The translations under genes were made by a program, and so were the position numbers. The notes under the pieces were generated by a model that ran no database searches, was not told where the DNA came from, and worked only from the letters and a program-made list of their open reading frames with translations. Positions 1 to 8,983 of a stretch of 64,000 nt of DNA are shown here, in pieces. Source of the DNA: an uncultured Holophaga sp. (GTDB lineage Bacteria; Acidobacteriota; Holophagae; Holophagales; Holophagaceae); contig NZ_OY781925.1 in NCBI RefSeq assembly GCF_963677305.1, positions 3,128,783 to 3,192,782 of the forward strand, given 5' to 3'. Position 1 is the first letter of the stretch; every line of letters starts with the position of its first letter.

Positions 1-1
1 C

Positions 2-337
2 CTGGACCCCCAGATCATGGGCTACGGCCCCGTCCCCTCCTCCAAGAAGGCCCTGGACAAGATGGGCATCAAGGCTGCCGACCTGGACCTCGTGGAGGCC
101 AATGAGGCCTTCGCCTCCCAGTCCCTGGCCGTCTGCAAGGACCTGGGCCTGGATCCCGAGAAGACCAACGTGAACGGTGGCGCCATCGCCATCGGCCACC
201 CCGTGGGTGCCTCCGGCGCCCGCATCGCTGTGACCCTGCTCCACGAGCTGCGCCGCCGCAAGGGCAAGCTGGGTCTGGCCACTCTCTGCATCGGTGGCGG
301 CCTGGGCACCGCCCTCGTCATCGAAGCCTGCTACTGA
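2..337 (+). CDS. Acetyl-CoA acetyltransferase (thiolase), C-terminal part
   Basis: The reading frame is open from the window edge, so the gene is truncated at its 5' end and only about 111 C-terminal residues are visible. They carry the thiolase C-terminal signatures: a GHPVGASG segment with the catalytic His, and a CIGGGLGTA segment with the second active-site Cys near the C-terminus. Thiolases join two acetyl-CoA to acetoacetyl-CoA or run the reverse cleavage. It lies 35 bp upstream of a beta-keto acid cleavage enzyme on the same strand, so the pair probably works on acetoacetate/acetoacetyl-CoA chemistry. The family call is firm. Substrate chain length cannot be decided from this fragment. 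Confidence 0.93.
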   Translation: MDPQIMGYGPVPSSKKALDKMGIKAADLDLVEANEAFASQSLAVCKDLGLDPEKTNVNGGAIAIGHPVGASGARIAVTLLHELRRRKGKLGLATLCIGGGLGTALVIEACY

Positions 338-372
338 TTCCACCCAAACCCTCCCCTTTTCGAGGAAAAACC

Positions 373-1215
373 ATGTCCGATCTTTCCAACAAGGTCATCC
401 TGACTGTTGCCCACACCGGCGCCTGGCCCAAGAAGACCGACACCCCCTACGTCCCCCTGACCCCCAAGGAGATCGCCGCGGACGTCCTCGCCTGCGAGAA
501 GGCCGGTGCCTCCGTCTCCCACATCCACGTGCGCGATGACAACAGCAACGCCTGCATGGACTTCGACAAGTTCAAGGAGGCCGTGGACCTCATCCGCGCC
601 GCCGGCAGCAACATGGTGCTGAACCTGACCACCTCCGGTGGCCTGGGCCTGACCGACGAGATCCGTCAGAAGCCCTTCGTCGAGCTGCGCCCCGAGATGG
701 CCTCCTACGACTGCGGCACCATGAACTGGCAGCACAGCGGCATCTTCGAGAACAGCCCCCGCTTCCTCGAGTCCACCGCCGTAAAGATGCGCGAGTGCAA
801 CGTCAAGGCTGAGATCGAGATCTTCGACATCAGCTGGATCTACAACGCCACCTACCTTCTGAAGAAGGGCTTCCTCCAGGGGCCCCAGCACTTCCAGTTC
901 GTGATGGGCGCCGCCAACGGTATCCCCGCCACCGTTGAGAACCTCTGCCTCCTGGTCCGCAACCTGCCCCAGGGCCAGGGCCACACCTGGTCCGCCTTCG
1001 GCATCGGCCAGATGCACCTGCCCATCATCGCCGCCTCCATCGCCCTGGGCGGTCACGTCCGCATCGGCATGGAAGACAACATCTTCCTGTCCAAGGGCGT
1101 CCTGGCCGAGTCCAACGTCCAGTTCGTCGAGCGCACCAAGAAGATCATCGAGGCCCTGGGCAAGGAAGTCGCCACTCCCGATGAGGCTCGCCAGATCCTT
1201 GGCATCAAGAAGTAA
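373..1215 (+). CDS. kce: BKACE-family beta-keto acid cleavage enzyme (Kce-like)
   Basis: A 280-residue protein of the DUF849/BKACE family, TIM-barrel zinc enzymes that condense a beta-keto acid with acetyl-CoA to give acetoacetate and a new CoA ester. The prototype, Kce, cleaves 3-keto-5-aminohexanoate in lysine fermentation. Visible zinc ligands are the HIH pair at His50 and His52 (segment SHIHVRD) and the Glu of HVRIGMEDN near residue 235. The length matches the family. ATG start follows AGGAAAAACC. A thiolase lies just upstream and a strong terminator just downstream. No other lysine-fermentation gene is visible, and the family has many substrates, so the kce symbol marks the family rather than a proven substrate. 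Confidence 0.85.
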   Translation: MSDLSNKVILTVAHTGAWPKKTDTPYVPLTPKEIAADVLACEKAGASVSHIHVRDDNSNACMDFDKFKEAVDLIRAAGSNMVLNLTTSGGLGLTDEIRQKPFVELRPEMASYDCGTMNWQHSGIFENSPRFLESTAVKMRECNVKAEIEIFDISWIYNATYLLKKGFLQGPQHFQFVMGAANGIPATVENLCLLVRNLPQGQGHTWSAFGIGQMHLPIIAASIALGGHVRIGMEDNIFLSKGVLAESNVQFVERTKKIIEALGKEVATPDEARQILGIKK

Positions 1216-1249
1216 GCACCCTGCAGGCGCCTTGCTCCTGCAGAACACC

Positions 1250-1281
1250 AAGGCCCCGGCTGCAGCCGGGGCCTTTCCTTT
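1250..1281 (+). terminator. Rho-independent-type terminator after kce
   Basis: An 11-bp perfect GC-rich stem (1250-1260 with 1265-1275) with a TGCA loop is followed by a T-rich stretch (TTTCCTTTGG). It ends the thiolase-kce unit. Confidence 0.85.
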
Positions 1282-1332
1282 GGTTGACCCCATCCCCCCG
1301 GCCATGGGTCAATGAAGTAGAGGGGTACGATC

Positions 1333-2067
1333 TTGAGGGCGAAGAAGAAGGCGGCAAAAAGCAGCAGGAAACCCCTTTGGAAGCGAGCTCTCAAGGTATG
1401 CGGCTACGCCGTGGCCGCTTGGTTCGTGGGCACCGTCCTGATCGTCCTCCTGCTGCGCTGGGTGCCCATCCCCGTCTCCGCCCTCATGGTGGAGCGGGAA
1501 GTGGGCTCCTGGTTCAGCGGCAGACCCCATGAGATCCATCACCACTGGGTCTCTCTCGACGAGATCCAGCCCAGCATGGGGGTGGCGGTCGTCGCCGCCG
1601 AGGACCAGAACTTCGCGGAGCACTTCGGCTTCGACTGGAAGGCCATCGAGAAGGCCATGGCCCACAACGAGCGCAGCAAAAAGAAGCGGGGCGCCTCCAC
1701 CGTCTCCCAGCAGACTGCCAAGAACATCTTCCTCTGGGAGTCCCGTTCCTGGGTCCGCAAGGGCTTCGAGGTCTACTTCACCCTGCTCATCGAGACCCTC
1801 TGGTCCAAGCGCCGCATCCTGGAGGTCTACCTCAACAGTGTGGAATTCGGGGACAGCGTCTACGGGGTCGAGGCGGCCTCCCGCCAGTTCTTCCACAAGC
1901 CGGCAAGCCGCCTCAGGCCCTCGGAAGCGGCCCTCCTCGCCGCCGTCCTGCCCAATCCCCACCGCTTCCGGGTCGAGGCCCCCAGCGGCTATGTGCGCTC
2001 ACGCCAGAGCTGGATCCTCCACCAGATGGGCAACCTGGGGGGAGCCGAGTACATCAGAGAGCTCTGA
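1333..2067 (+). CDS. mtgA: Monofunctional biosynthetic peptidoglycan transglycosylase
   Basis: A 244-residue GT51 glycosyltransferase that polymerises lipid II into glycan strands at the periplasmic face of the inner membrane. A single N-terminal membrane anchor spans about residues 22-43. The catalytic Glu90 sits in the [13 protein letters not shown] motif and the second conserved block RGASTVSQQ is at residues 119-127. No transpeptidase domain follows, so it is the monofunctional form. The start is TTG, preceded by AGAGGGG. It stands alone between the kce terminator and the convergent ruvC. Confidence 0.93.
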   Translation: MRAKKKAAKSSRKPLWKRALKVCGYAVAAWFVGTVLIVLLLRWVPIPVSALMVEREVGSWFSGRPHEIHHHWVSLDEIQPSMGVAVVAAEDQNFAEHFGFDWKAIEKAMAHNERSKKKRGASTVSQQTAKNIFLWESRSWVRKGFEVYFTLLIETLWSKRRILEVYLNSVEFGDSVYGVEAASRQFFHKPASRLRPSEAALLAAVLPNPHRFRVEAPSGYVRSRQSWILHQMGNLGGAEYIREL

Positions 2068-2083
2068 GCCCGGTGTGTCTCCA

Positions 2084-2102
2084 AGCCCGCTCAGGCCGGG
2101 CT
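2084..2102 (+). terminator. Weak hairpin between convergent mtgA and ruvC
   Basis: A 6-bp stem (AGCCCG 2084-2089 with CGGGCT 2097-2102) lies in the 64-bp gap between two convergent genes. There is no T run, so it may only stabilise transcript ends. Confidence 0.3.
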
Positions 2103-2131
2103 CGGGGAGCAGGGGAGATGGGGGGCACGCC

Positions 2132-2629
2132 CTACCCCCTGGTGGCCAGCAGATGCCCGATGGCCACCGCCGCAGCATCGGCGGCATCTGTGGGGAGGGG
2201 CTCCTTCAAGCTGAGGAGGACCTGCACCATCTTCCCCACCTGGGTCTTGTCCGCCCATCCGTAGCCGCTGACGGCCTTCTTCACCTGCATGGGATTGTAG
2301 TCCCCCACGGGCAGGCCGTGCAGGCCGGCCGTCAGGAGAATGCCCCCCCGTATCTGACCAAGCTTGAGGGCCGTGGCGGCGTTCTTCTCCACGAAGGGCG
2401 ACTCCACCGCCATGAACTGGGGGCGATGGAGTTCGATGGCCTCCGTCAGCCTCCTGTGGATCCCCAGAATCCGCTGGTCGAAGTCGGCCCCCCGGGGGGA
2501 GCGTATGACTCCGGCCTCCACCAACTCAAGGCGGGAGCCCAGACGCGAGACCACGGCCCACCCACAGGCGAGAGAGCCCGGATCGACGCCCATGCAGAGC
2601 GCCGGCCGGGCATTGGATCCCTGGATCAT
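2132..2629 (-). CDS. ruvC: Crossover junction endodeoxyribonuclease RuvC
   Basis: A 165-residue Holliday-junction resolvase that cuts the junction symmetrically together with RuvAB during recombinational repair. The acidic active site is complete: Asp16 (MGVDPG), Glu75 (VESPF) and the C-terminal pair Asp148 and Asp151 (PTDAADAAA). The ATG follows GAGCGGC and begins 5 bp after the stop codon of the upstream WYL-domain gene, so the two are probably co-transcribed. ruvA and ruvB are not in the window. Confidence 0.95.
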   Translation of the reverse strand: MIQGSNARPALCMGVDPGSLACGWAVVSRLGSRLELVEAGVIRSPRGADFDQRILGIHRRLTEAIELHRPQFMAVESPFVEKNAATALKLGQIRGGILLTAGLHGLPVGDYNPMQVKKAVSGYGWADKTQVGKMVQVLLSLKEPLPTDAADAAAVAIGHLLATRG

Positions 2630-2634
2630 GCCGC

Positions 2635-3657
2635 TCAGAGCCGCTCGACGCGGATCTCGGTCCGACCGGACTTGGCCTTGGGGGCAGGCGCTTCGGCAGC
2701 GTCCCGACGGGAGCTCTCCTCGCGCCGCGGGGCCTCCTCACGGCGGGGCGCCTCTTCGCGCCGGGGCGCCTCGGCCCTGCGGGGGGCCTCGGGAGCCCTC
2801 TCAGGCCGTGGGGCGGGTGCGGGCTTTGCCGCAGGAACGGGTGCCACCGGTTTGCCCGCCCACTGCACCCCCACCTGCTTGATGCGGTCCACCAGCCGCT
2901 GGGGCTCCAGCACCTGGAGACCATCCCCGAACTGCATGCACCAGCGGGCCACTGCCCGGAGATCCGTAGCCGTGAAGCTCACCAGGGCCTTCCCTTCCTC
3001 CTGTTCCTGCAGAGTGAAGGCAGGGAAGGGCATGGGAGCCTGGCGCACAGCGAAGATCCACTGCTTCAGGAGGACAGCCTTGACCTGGATGGGCTCACCC
3101 CCAAGCCAGCCGCCGATCTGGTTGGCCGCCACCCCCTCGGGGTAGGGTCCCTGGGCTGAGCGGCCCAGCCCCTCGACGGGGTTCACCTCGACCAGGAGAT
3201 CCAGGCGGTGGTGACGCTCAGCGTTGTAGCGGCGATCCCAGCCCCAGACGTACCAGCCCTGGCTGAGGGCTTCGTAGGATAGCTGACGGGGCTCGAAGGT
3301 TCGCGGGGGATTGGCCTCGGCATCTGCGAAGAGGAGCTCCACGGCACGGCCACCCTGGATCGCCTCCAGGAGGGCCGCAGCCATGGGCGGGAGCAGCCCC
3401 GCGGCCTCGCCCAAGGACCCGGCTTCGACAGCCTGGGGGACAGCGGGAACAGCGGCGGCTTCGATCGGTTCAACGGCCTCGGCAACCTTGGACTTGCGGG
3501 GCCTTGCAGGAGTCTTCCGGGCCTTGGGGGTCGGCGTGGGCTCAGGTTCGGGCTGGACCGCAGCCTCTGCCTTCACTTCCAGCTCAGGGTCGGGGGTCGT
3601 GGTCTTCTTGGTGCTGCGGCGTGGGGCCATGGCGGTCTTCTCCGGATTCATGATCAA
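2635..3657 (-). CDS. WYL-domain protein without DNA-binding domain, with Arg/Glu repeat tail
   Basis: A 340-residue protein in three parts. Residues 1-90 are low-complexity and Lys/Pro/Ala-rich. Residues about 100-260 resemble the WYL module: GWYVWGWD at 134-141, RLDLL at 151-155, then a WCX-like extension with RWCMQFGDGLQVLEP at 238-252. Residues 290-317 are a tandem repeat of the unit EAPRRE. WYL domains usually sense ligands or nucleic acid and sit behind a helix-turn-helix, but none is visible here. The gene lies directly upstream of ruvC with a 5-bp gap, which suggests a link to DNA repair. The WYL assignment is by motif recognition. The function is unknown. An alternative start lies two codons downstream. 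Confidence 0.72.
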   Translation of the reverse strand: MIMNPEKTAMAPRRSTKKTTTPDPELEVKAEAAVQPEPEPTPTPKARKTPARPRKSKVAEAVEPIEAAAVPAVPQAVEAGSLGEAAGLLPPMAAALLEAIQGGRAVELLFADAEANPPRTFEPRQLSYEALSQGWYVWGWDRRYNAERHHRLDLLVEVNPVEGLGRSAQGPYPEGVAANQIGGWLGGEPIQVKAVLLKQWIFAVRQAPMPFPAFTLQEQEEGKALVSFTATDLRAVARWCMQFGDGLQVLEPQRLVDRIKQVGVQWAGKPVAPVPAAKPAPAPRPERAPEAPRRAEAPRREEAPRREEAPRREESSRRDAAEAPAPKAKSGRTEIRVERL

Positions 3658-3689
3658 CCAAGGATGGCTGTGGCGTCTATTCCCGAGGC

Positions 3690-5327
3690 CTATTCGGCCT
3701 CCATGGCGGCGGCCAGGACCGGTACAACCTGCTTCTTCCGGGATACGACCCCCGGGAGGTGAGCCCGCCCGTCCTCGGTCTCCACCTGGAAGGCCTTGGC
3801 CACCAGATCTCCGGCTTCACCGGTGAAGAGCAGTTCGGAACCCTGACTCAGGATGTCGGTGACCAGGAGCAGGAGGAGGTGATAACCGGCCTTGGCGCAG
3901 TACTGGTCCATGTACTCCACCAGTGCACTGCGGACGGCATCGAGTCCCGAATCCCCCATGGTGTAGACCTGGGCAATGGCGACCCGGTGTTTGGGGAAAC
4001 GGAACTCCTTGATGTCCTGGGCCAGGATCTCCTGGGGCGTCCTGCCGATGAGCGTCGAGCCGGCCCGGAACATGGCCGTGGCGAAGTCGGGGATGTCGAT
4101 GCCGGCGATGTCCGCCAGACGTTCGGCCGTGAGGCGATCCGTATAGGTGGCGGTGGGGGACTTGAACTGGAGGGTGTCCGAGAGGATCGCGGCGCAGAGG
4201 ATGCCTGCGATGCTCCGGGTGGGCCGGATGCCGGCCTCGAAGTAGAGATTGGCCACGATGGTGGAGGTGCTGCCCACCGGCTCGTTCTTGAAGTAGATGG
4301 GCTTGTTGGTCTGGATGTCCCCCAGACGGTGGTGGTCGATGATCTCCAGGATCTCGGCTTCCTCGATGCCATCCACGGTCTGGCTCTTCTCGTTGTGATC
4401 CACCAGGATGACCTTCTTGTTGCGGTAGGAGATCAGGTGGTAGCGGGAGATGAAGCCCTGGATGACATTGTTGTCATCCACCACCGGGTAGCTCCGGTAG
4501 CGGGTCTTCAACATCCGGTCCTTGATGTCGTCCACATAATCGTCGACATGGAAGGCGACCAGCTCACCGGTGGTCATGACGTGGCTGATGGGAATGCTCT
4601 GGTTGATGAGCCTGGCGGTGGTGAAGGTGTCGGCCTGGGTCGTCATCATGACGCAGCCCTTGGCCTCGGCGGCTTCCAGCACCTCAGAGGAGGGTTGGGA
4701 ACCGCAGGTCAGGATCAGGCAGTTGGCCCCACCCTCGATGGCCTTCAGCTGGTTGTCATGGCGATTCCCGGCGATGACGATATCACCCGGCTCCATGAAT
4801 GGTTCCATCTCGTCAGCATGTGTGGCGGCGATCACAATCTTGCCGGTCGGGTCGAATTCCTTGCCGTTGCCCCGGATGAGCTGGGCACTCAGGGTCTCCA
4901 CCACATTGGCCAGCGGTGTGCAGCTCGCTGCAATGGGATTGTTGTCGATGGCATCCATGTACTTCGTGGTGATGTCCGAGACCGTAAGCAGCCCGAGGAG
5001 CTTCTGGCCATCGTCCACCACCGGAAGGGTCTTCACATTCTGCTGGCGCATCACCCGCCAAGCGGACTTGACGGAGATGCCCAGACTCACGGCATTGGCC
5101 GGGTCCATGTCCAGGTCCGAAACCTGGGTCTTCACCGTCTGGAGGAGTTCCGGCGCCGGAACTCCGAAGTGATCCAGCACGAAGGCTGTCTCCCTGCTGA
5201 TGTCCCCCAGACGGCAGGGAACGGCCTGGACCCCCTGTTTGCGCTTGAGCTCGGCATAGGCGATGGCCGCGCAGATCGAATCCGTATCGGGATTCTTGTG
5301 GCCAGTGACGAAAACGACAGGATCCAT
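3690..5327 (-). CDS. ppaC: Manganese-dependent inorganic pyrophosphatase with CBS and DRTGG domains
   Basis: A 545-residue family II pyrophosphatase that hydrolyses pyrophosphate to phosphate in the cytoplasm. The DHH catalytic domain has HKNPDTD (His10, Asp14, Asp16), Asp310-His311 and the DHH triad at 331-333, and a DHHA2 domain closes the protein. A regulatory insert follows residue 60: CBS1 about 70-125, a DRTGG-like domain about 140-245, and CBS2 about 250-300. Such inserts confer adenine-nucleotide control in known CBS-PPases. I chose the ATG at 5327 with GAGG 8 bp upstream over a TTG eight codons earlier. It stands between the WYL gene and xerD on the same strand. Confidence 0.93.
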   Translation of the reverse strand: MDPVVFVTGHKNPDTDSICAAIAYAELKRKQGVQAVPCRLGDISRETAFVLDHFGVPAPELLQTVKTQVSDLDMDPANAVSLGISVKSAWRVMRQQNVKTLPVVDDGQKLLGLLTVSDITTKYMDAIDNNPIAASCTPLANVVETLSAQLIRGNGKEFDPTGKIVIAATHADEMEPFMEPGDIVIAGNRHDNQLKAIEGGANCLILTCGSQPSSEVLEAAEAKGCVMMTTQADTFTTARLINQSIPISHVMTTGELVAFHVDDYVDDIKDRMLKTRYRSYPVVDDNNVIQGFISRYHLISYRNKKVILVDHNEKSQTVDGIEEAEILEIIDHHRLGDIQTNKPIYFKNEPVGSTSTIVANLYFEAGIRPTRSIAGILCAAILSDTLQFKSPTATYTDRLTAERLADIAGIDIPDFATAMFRAGSTLIGRTPQEILAQDIKEFRFPKHRVAIAQVYTMGDSGLDAVRSALVEYMDQYCAKAGYHLLLLLVTDILSQGSELLFTGEAGDLVAKAFQVETEDGRAHLPGVVSRKKQVVPVLAAAMEAE

Positions 5328-5439
5328 GACTTCAACCTCGGGGAAAAACAATGCAAGCAGAAGATCCTAGCGCAGCTGCTGAGAAATAGCTGCACCTCCC
5401 TGCATCGGCTTTTCACCAGCCCCGGGGGGGGCTCCCCCC

Positions 5440-6360
5440 TCAAGTGCTCCGGGGATGCATGCGGTCATAGAGCGACCTCAGACGCGCTTGGTGGACATGG
5501 GTGTAGATCTGGGTGGTGGTGATGTCGGCATGCCCCAGCATGGCCTGGACGGCCCTGAGATCAGCCCCGTGGTCAAGCAGGTGGGTGGCGAAGGCATGGC
5601 GGAGGACATGGGGGCTCACCTCCCTGGAGGGGATGCCCGCCTTCACGGCATAGCCCTTGAGCAGGCGCCAGAGGTGCTGCCGGGTGAGGGGTTCGCCGCG
5701 TCTCCCCACAAAGAGCTCCCCGCCCTTGGGACGGAAGCCGGGACGCAGGCGGAGCCAAGTCCTGATCCAGTGTTCAGCGCCCTCGCCGAAAGGCACCAGG
5801 CGTTCCTTCCGCCCCTTGCCCATGACCTTCAGGAAGCCCTCGTCCAGGAACACCGAGAGGGCCGGGAGCTCAGCCAGCTCGCTCACCCGCAACCCCGTGG
5901 CATAGAAGAGCTCCATCCAGGCCCGGTCCCGGACCCCCAGCGGGGTCTGGACATCAGGTGCGATCAGAAGGGCATCCACCTGCCCCTCACTGAGCGTCTT
6001 CGGCAGCACGCGGGGTGCCCTGGGCGGACTGGCAACCGATTCAGGCCCAGCCCCATCCCCGCCTTCCATCCGGAGGAAGCCCAGGAACTGCCGTACAGCC
6101 GAGGAGAGCCTGGCCAGGCTCCGGGCGGCCCGCCCCTCCCCCCGGCAGGCCACAAGGAAGCGGTTGAGCGCATCCCGATCCAGATCCCCCGGTGCCAGCC
6201 CAGCCTCGATGGACCAGGCCGCCAGGAGACGGAGATCCGAAAGGTAGGCCTCCACGGTGTTGACGGAGAGCCCCCTCTCCACCGCCAGATGGGCCTGGAA
6301 CTCCTTCATGGACCCGCTCCACCCCAGGGCCCATCCGGCCCGCTGATCAGTGACTTGCAT
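5440..6360 (-). CDS. xerD: Tyrosine site-specific recombinase XerD
   Basis: About 306 residues, close to the usual 298 of XerD, which resolves chromosome dimers with XerC at dif. The N-terminal SAM-like core-binding domain contains [15 protein letters not shown]. The catalytic domain shows ATGLRVSEL (first Arg), GKGRKERL (Lys), [10 protein letters not shown] (His and second Arg) and [14 protein letters not shown] (His and the nucleophilic Tyr). An ATG at 6309 with its own GGAG would give 289 residues and is nearly as plausible. No attachment site, transposon or phage gene is nearby, so this is a housekeeping enzyme. XerC cannot be excluded by motif alone. Confidence 0.9.
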   Translation of the reverse strand: MQVTDQRAGWALGWSGSMKEFQAHLAVERGLSVNTVEAYLSDLRLLAAWSIEAGLAPGDLDRDALNRFLVACRGEGRAARSLARLSSAVRQFLGFLRMEGGDGAGPESVASPPRAPRVLPKTLSEGQVDALLIAPDVQTPLGVRDRAWMELFYATGLRVSELAELPALSVFLDEGFLKVMGKGRKERLVPFGEGAEHWIRTWLRLRPGFRPKGGELFVGRRGEPLTRQHLWRLLKGYAVKAGIPSREVSPHVLRHAFATHLLDHGADLRAVQAMLGHADITTTQIYTHVHQARLRSLYDRMHPRST

Positions 6361-6442
6361 CGGAAGCTCCGCACTTGTCATCCTAGTCGCTTGGCAGACT
6401 TCCGGCTGCGTGATAGTCTCGCTAAGTTTTGAAGGAGAGCAC

Positions 6443-6682
6443 ATGGCTGAGATCCGCAAGAAGGTCATCGCGATTATCGCTGAACAGCTGGCCAAGCCCG
6501 AGGATTCCATCACCGAGAACAGTCACTTCGTCGACGACCTGGGCGCCGACAGCCTGGACACGGTCGAGATCATCATGGCCATCGAGGAGGCCTTCGGCAT
6601 CGAGATCCCTGAGAGCGAGCAGGAGAAGATCAAGACGGTGGGAGACGCCATCACCTACATCGAGAAGAACGCCAAGGCCTGA
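6443..6682 (+). CDS. acpP: Acyl carrier protein
   Basis: A 79-residue acidic carrier that holds growing fatty acyl chains on a 4'-phosphopantetheine arm. The attachment serine is Ser37 in the motif GADSLD. The ATG follows a good ribosome-binding site (GAAGGAG). It lies 70 bp upstream of fabF on the same strand, the classic acpP-fabF pair, and diverges from xerD. Confidence 0.97.
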   Translation: MAEIRKKVIAIIAEQLAKPEDSITENSHFVDDLGADSLDTVEIIMAIEEAFGIEIPESEQEKIKTVGDAITYIEKNAKA

Positions 6683-6752
6683 GATCCAAGCCATCCGAAT
6701 CGAAGCGCCGCCATCCTATGCCGTGCGGCGCTTCAGCCGTTGAGGTGATCCC

Positions 6753-8003
6753 ATGACATCAGTCCAGCGCCGCCGTGTGGTCATCACGGGCATGGGGACG
6801 GTCAATCCCTGCGGAAACTCCGTAGCCGAGACCTGGAGTTCCCTACTGGAGGGCCGGAGCGGCATCGGCCTCATCGACCGCTTCGACACCACCGACTTCT
6901 CCTGCAAGATCGCCGGTCAGGTCAAGGGCTTCAACCCTGACCTGTCCATCGAGAAGAAAGAGCAGAAGAAGATGGACATCTTCATCCAGTACGCCATGGC
7001 CGCCACCCAGGAGGCCATGATCGATGCCGGGTTCCACGACGCCGAGCTCTCCATTGAGGAGAGAGAGCGCTTCGGGGTCTATATCGGCTCCGGGATCGGC
7101 GGGCTGGGAACCATCTGGCAGGAGGCCCGCGGCTACCGTGGTCCCCGCCGGACGAGCCCCTTCTTCATCCCGAGCCTGATCATCAACCTGGCTGGCGGCA
7201 ACGTCAGCATCAAATATGGCCTCAAGGGTCCCAACAGCGCTGTGGCCACCGCCTGCGCCACCGGCACCCACGCCATCGGCGATGCTGCCCGCTTGATCAT
7301 GCACGGCTATGCCGACCGCATGGTCGCCGGGGGCTCCGATTCGGTCATCAACGAGCTGGGCGTGGGAGGCTTCAGCGCCATGCGTGCGCTCTCCACCCGC
7401 AACGACGACCCCCTGACCGCCAGCCGGCCTTTTGATGTGGATCGTGACGGCTTCGTCATGGGCGAGGGTGCGGGGATCGTGGTGCTCGAGGAATACGAGA
7501 TGGCCAAGGCCCGCGGGGCCAAGATCTACGCAGAGGTCGCCGGCTATGGAATGTCGGGTGATGCTTACCACATGACCAGCCCCAGCGAGGATGGTGACGG
7601 CCCCCGCCGAGTCATGACCGCCGCCGTCAAGGACGCCGGCATTGACCCCAGTCAGATCGCCTATGTCAATGCCCACGGCACCTCCACCCCTGCCGGGGAC
7701 CGGATCGAGTGCCTTGCCCTGAAGCAGACCTTCGGCAGCCACGTGAAGGACCTCAAGGTCAGCTCCAGCAAGTCCATGACCGGCCACCTGCTGGGCGCCG
7801 CAGGCGGTCTGGAGACCATCGTGTCCACCATGGCTCTGGTGAGTGGCCGGATTCCCCCCACCATCAATCTGGTGAACCAGGATCCCGCCTGCGATCTGGA
7901 TGTGACCCCCAACGTCCCGGGCAGCTTCGACGGAGAATACGCCCTGAACAACAACTTCGGGTTCGGCGGCACCAACGGCTGCCTGGTCCTCAGGAAGGTC
8001 TGA
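6753..8003 (+). CDS. fabF: Beta-ketoacyl-ACP synthase II
   Basis: A 416-residue condensing enzyme that elongates acyl-ACP with malonyl-ACP. The thiolase-fold catalytic triad is present: Cys168 (TACATG), His308 (NAHGTSTPAGD) and His345 (SMTGHLLGAAG). The C-terminal FGFGGTN loop is also present. The start follows TTGAGGTGATCCC. It is co-directional with acpP and ends at a very strong hairpin terminator. Confidence 0.97.
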   Translation: MTSVQRRRVVITGMGTVNPCGNSVAETWSSLLEGRSGIGLIDRFDTTDFSCKIAGQVKGFNPDLSIEKKEQKKMDIFIQYAMAATQEAMIDAGFHDAELSIEERERFGVYIGSGIGGLGTIWQEARGYRGPRRTSPFFIPSLIINLAGGNVSIKYGLKGPNSAVATACATGTHAIGDAARLIMHGYADRMVAGGSDSVINELGVGGFSAMRALSTRNDDPLTASRPFDVDRDGFVMGEGAGIVVLEEYEMAKARGAKIYAEVAGYGMSGDAYHMTSPSEDGDGPRRVMTAAVKDAGIDPSQIAYVNAHGTSTPAGDRIECLALKQTFGSHVKDLKVSSSKSMTGHLLGAAGGLETIVSTMALVSGRIPPTINLVNQDPACDLDVTPNVPGSFDGEYALNNNFGFGGTNGCLVLRKV

Positions 8004-8020
8004 GCCCAGCCCTCTGTCCA

Positions 8021-8049
8021 GGCGCCGACCCACAGGGTCGGCGCCTTCT
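8021..8049 (+). terminator. Strong terminator after fabF
   Basis: An 11-bp perfect stem (8021-8031 with 8035-8045) with a 3-nt loop is followed by TTCTG. It ends only about 8 bp before the start codon of the next gene, leaving no room for an ordinary leader. Confidence 0.85.
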
Positions 8050-8053
8050 GCAT

Positions 8054-8938
8054 ATGCCCATGTCCTCTTCCCGCATTGCCGCCCTCTTGGCCCTGAGCTT
8101 GACCCTCCACGCAGAAGGTCCATCCACCCCTGCCCCACCGGAGCTCCCAAAACGCCCCTGGAGCGATGTCGCCACCCTCTCCCTGGTCTCCACCACTGGT
8201 AACTCCGAGGGGCGCACCCTGGGCTTCTCCAACGACTTCATCTACACCTGGGGTCGGAGCGCCCTGATCATCAAAAGCGGGATCCTGAAGGTCTCCTCTG
8301 CCACGGTGACCCGCTCGGCCTCGGGCAACACCCTGGATGACGCCACAGTCACCGAAACCCGGGTCTGGTCCACCACGGCCGAAAGCTGCTTCCTCAACCT
8401 CCGCAAGGAGGAGAAGATCCTCAAGGGCGACCGCTGGTACTGGTTCTCCAGCCTCGGCTGGGAGCGCAACCGCCCCTCCGGCCTGGACGCCCGTTACACC
8501 GGCAGCCTGGGCATGGGCCGTCTCCTGCTGGATGGCGAACCCACCCGTCTGAGGATGGATCTGGGCCTCGGCTATGCCGAGGAGCGCCCCACCGTTCCGG
8601 ACAGCACCACCCGGGACGGCTACTGGACGACTGCCCTGAATATGGAGTTCAAGCGGAAGCTGGGAGCCTCGGCGATGTACAGCGCCGACCTGATGGCCCT
8701 CGAGGACCTGTCGGACACCCAGGACTGGCAGACGAACCTCAAGCAGGCCCTGACCGCCTCCCTGAACAAGACCCTGGCCCTGAAGGTCGCCTACGAGTAC
8801 CGCTACCGCCGGGTGCCCAAGCTGGTGGCGATCACGGCCTACTCCATCGACGACTCCAGCGTCTCCCTGGGTAGCGTTTACATCCCCGCCCGGAAGCTGG
8901 ACACCCTCCTGACCACCAGCCTGGTGGCCACCTTCTGA
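8054..8938 (+). CDS. DUF481-type outer-membrane beta-barrel protein
   Basis: A 294-residue exported protein. A signal peptide covers about residues 1-20 (a short hydrophobic stretch ending near LTLHAEG), followed by alternating beta-strand sequence with aromatic girdle residues, such as STTGNSEGRTLGFS. This pattern is typical of DUF481 proteins, which have no settled function and are often salt- or stress-induced. No Shine-Dalgarno sequence precedes the ATG at 8054, and the fabF terminator hairpin ends a few bases upstream. A second ATG two codons later is possible. Expression may depend on read-through or on a leaderless transcript. Confidence 0.75.
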   Translation: MPMSSSRIAALLALSLTLHAEGPSTPAPPELPKRPWSDVATLSLVSTTGNSEGRTLGFSNDFIYTWGRSALIIKSGILKVSSATVTRSASGNTLDDATVTETRVWSTTAESCFLNLRKEEKILKGDRWYWFSSLGWERNRPSGLDARYTGSLGMGRLLLDGEPTRLRMDLGLGYAEERPTVPDSTTRDGYWTTALNMEFKRKLGASAMYSADLMALEDLSDTQDWQTNLKQALTASLNKTLALKVAYEYRYRRVPKLVAITAYSIDDSSVSLGSVYIPARKLDTLLTTSLVATF

Positions 8939-8983
8939 GAGCTCCGGTTCGCCTTTCTTTCGCAGAGGGAGCACAATAGCCCC

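Noticed and set aside
6391-6417. TTGGCA and GATAGT before acpP as a promoter.
   Set aside because: Only 15 bp spacing and four matches in the -10, too weak to list.
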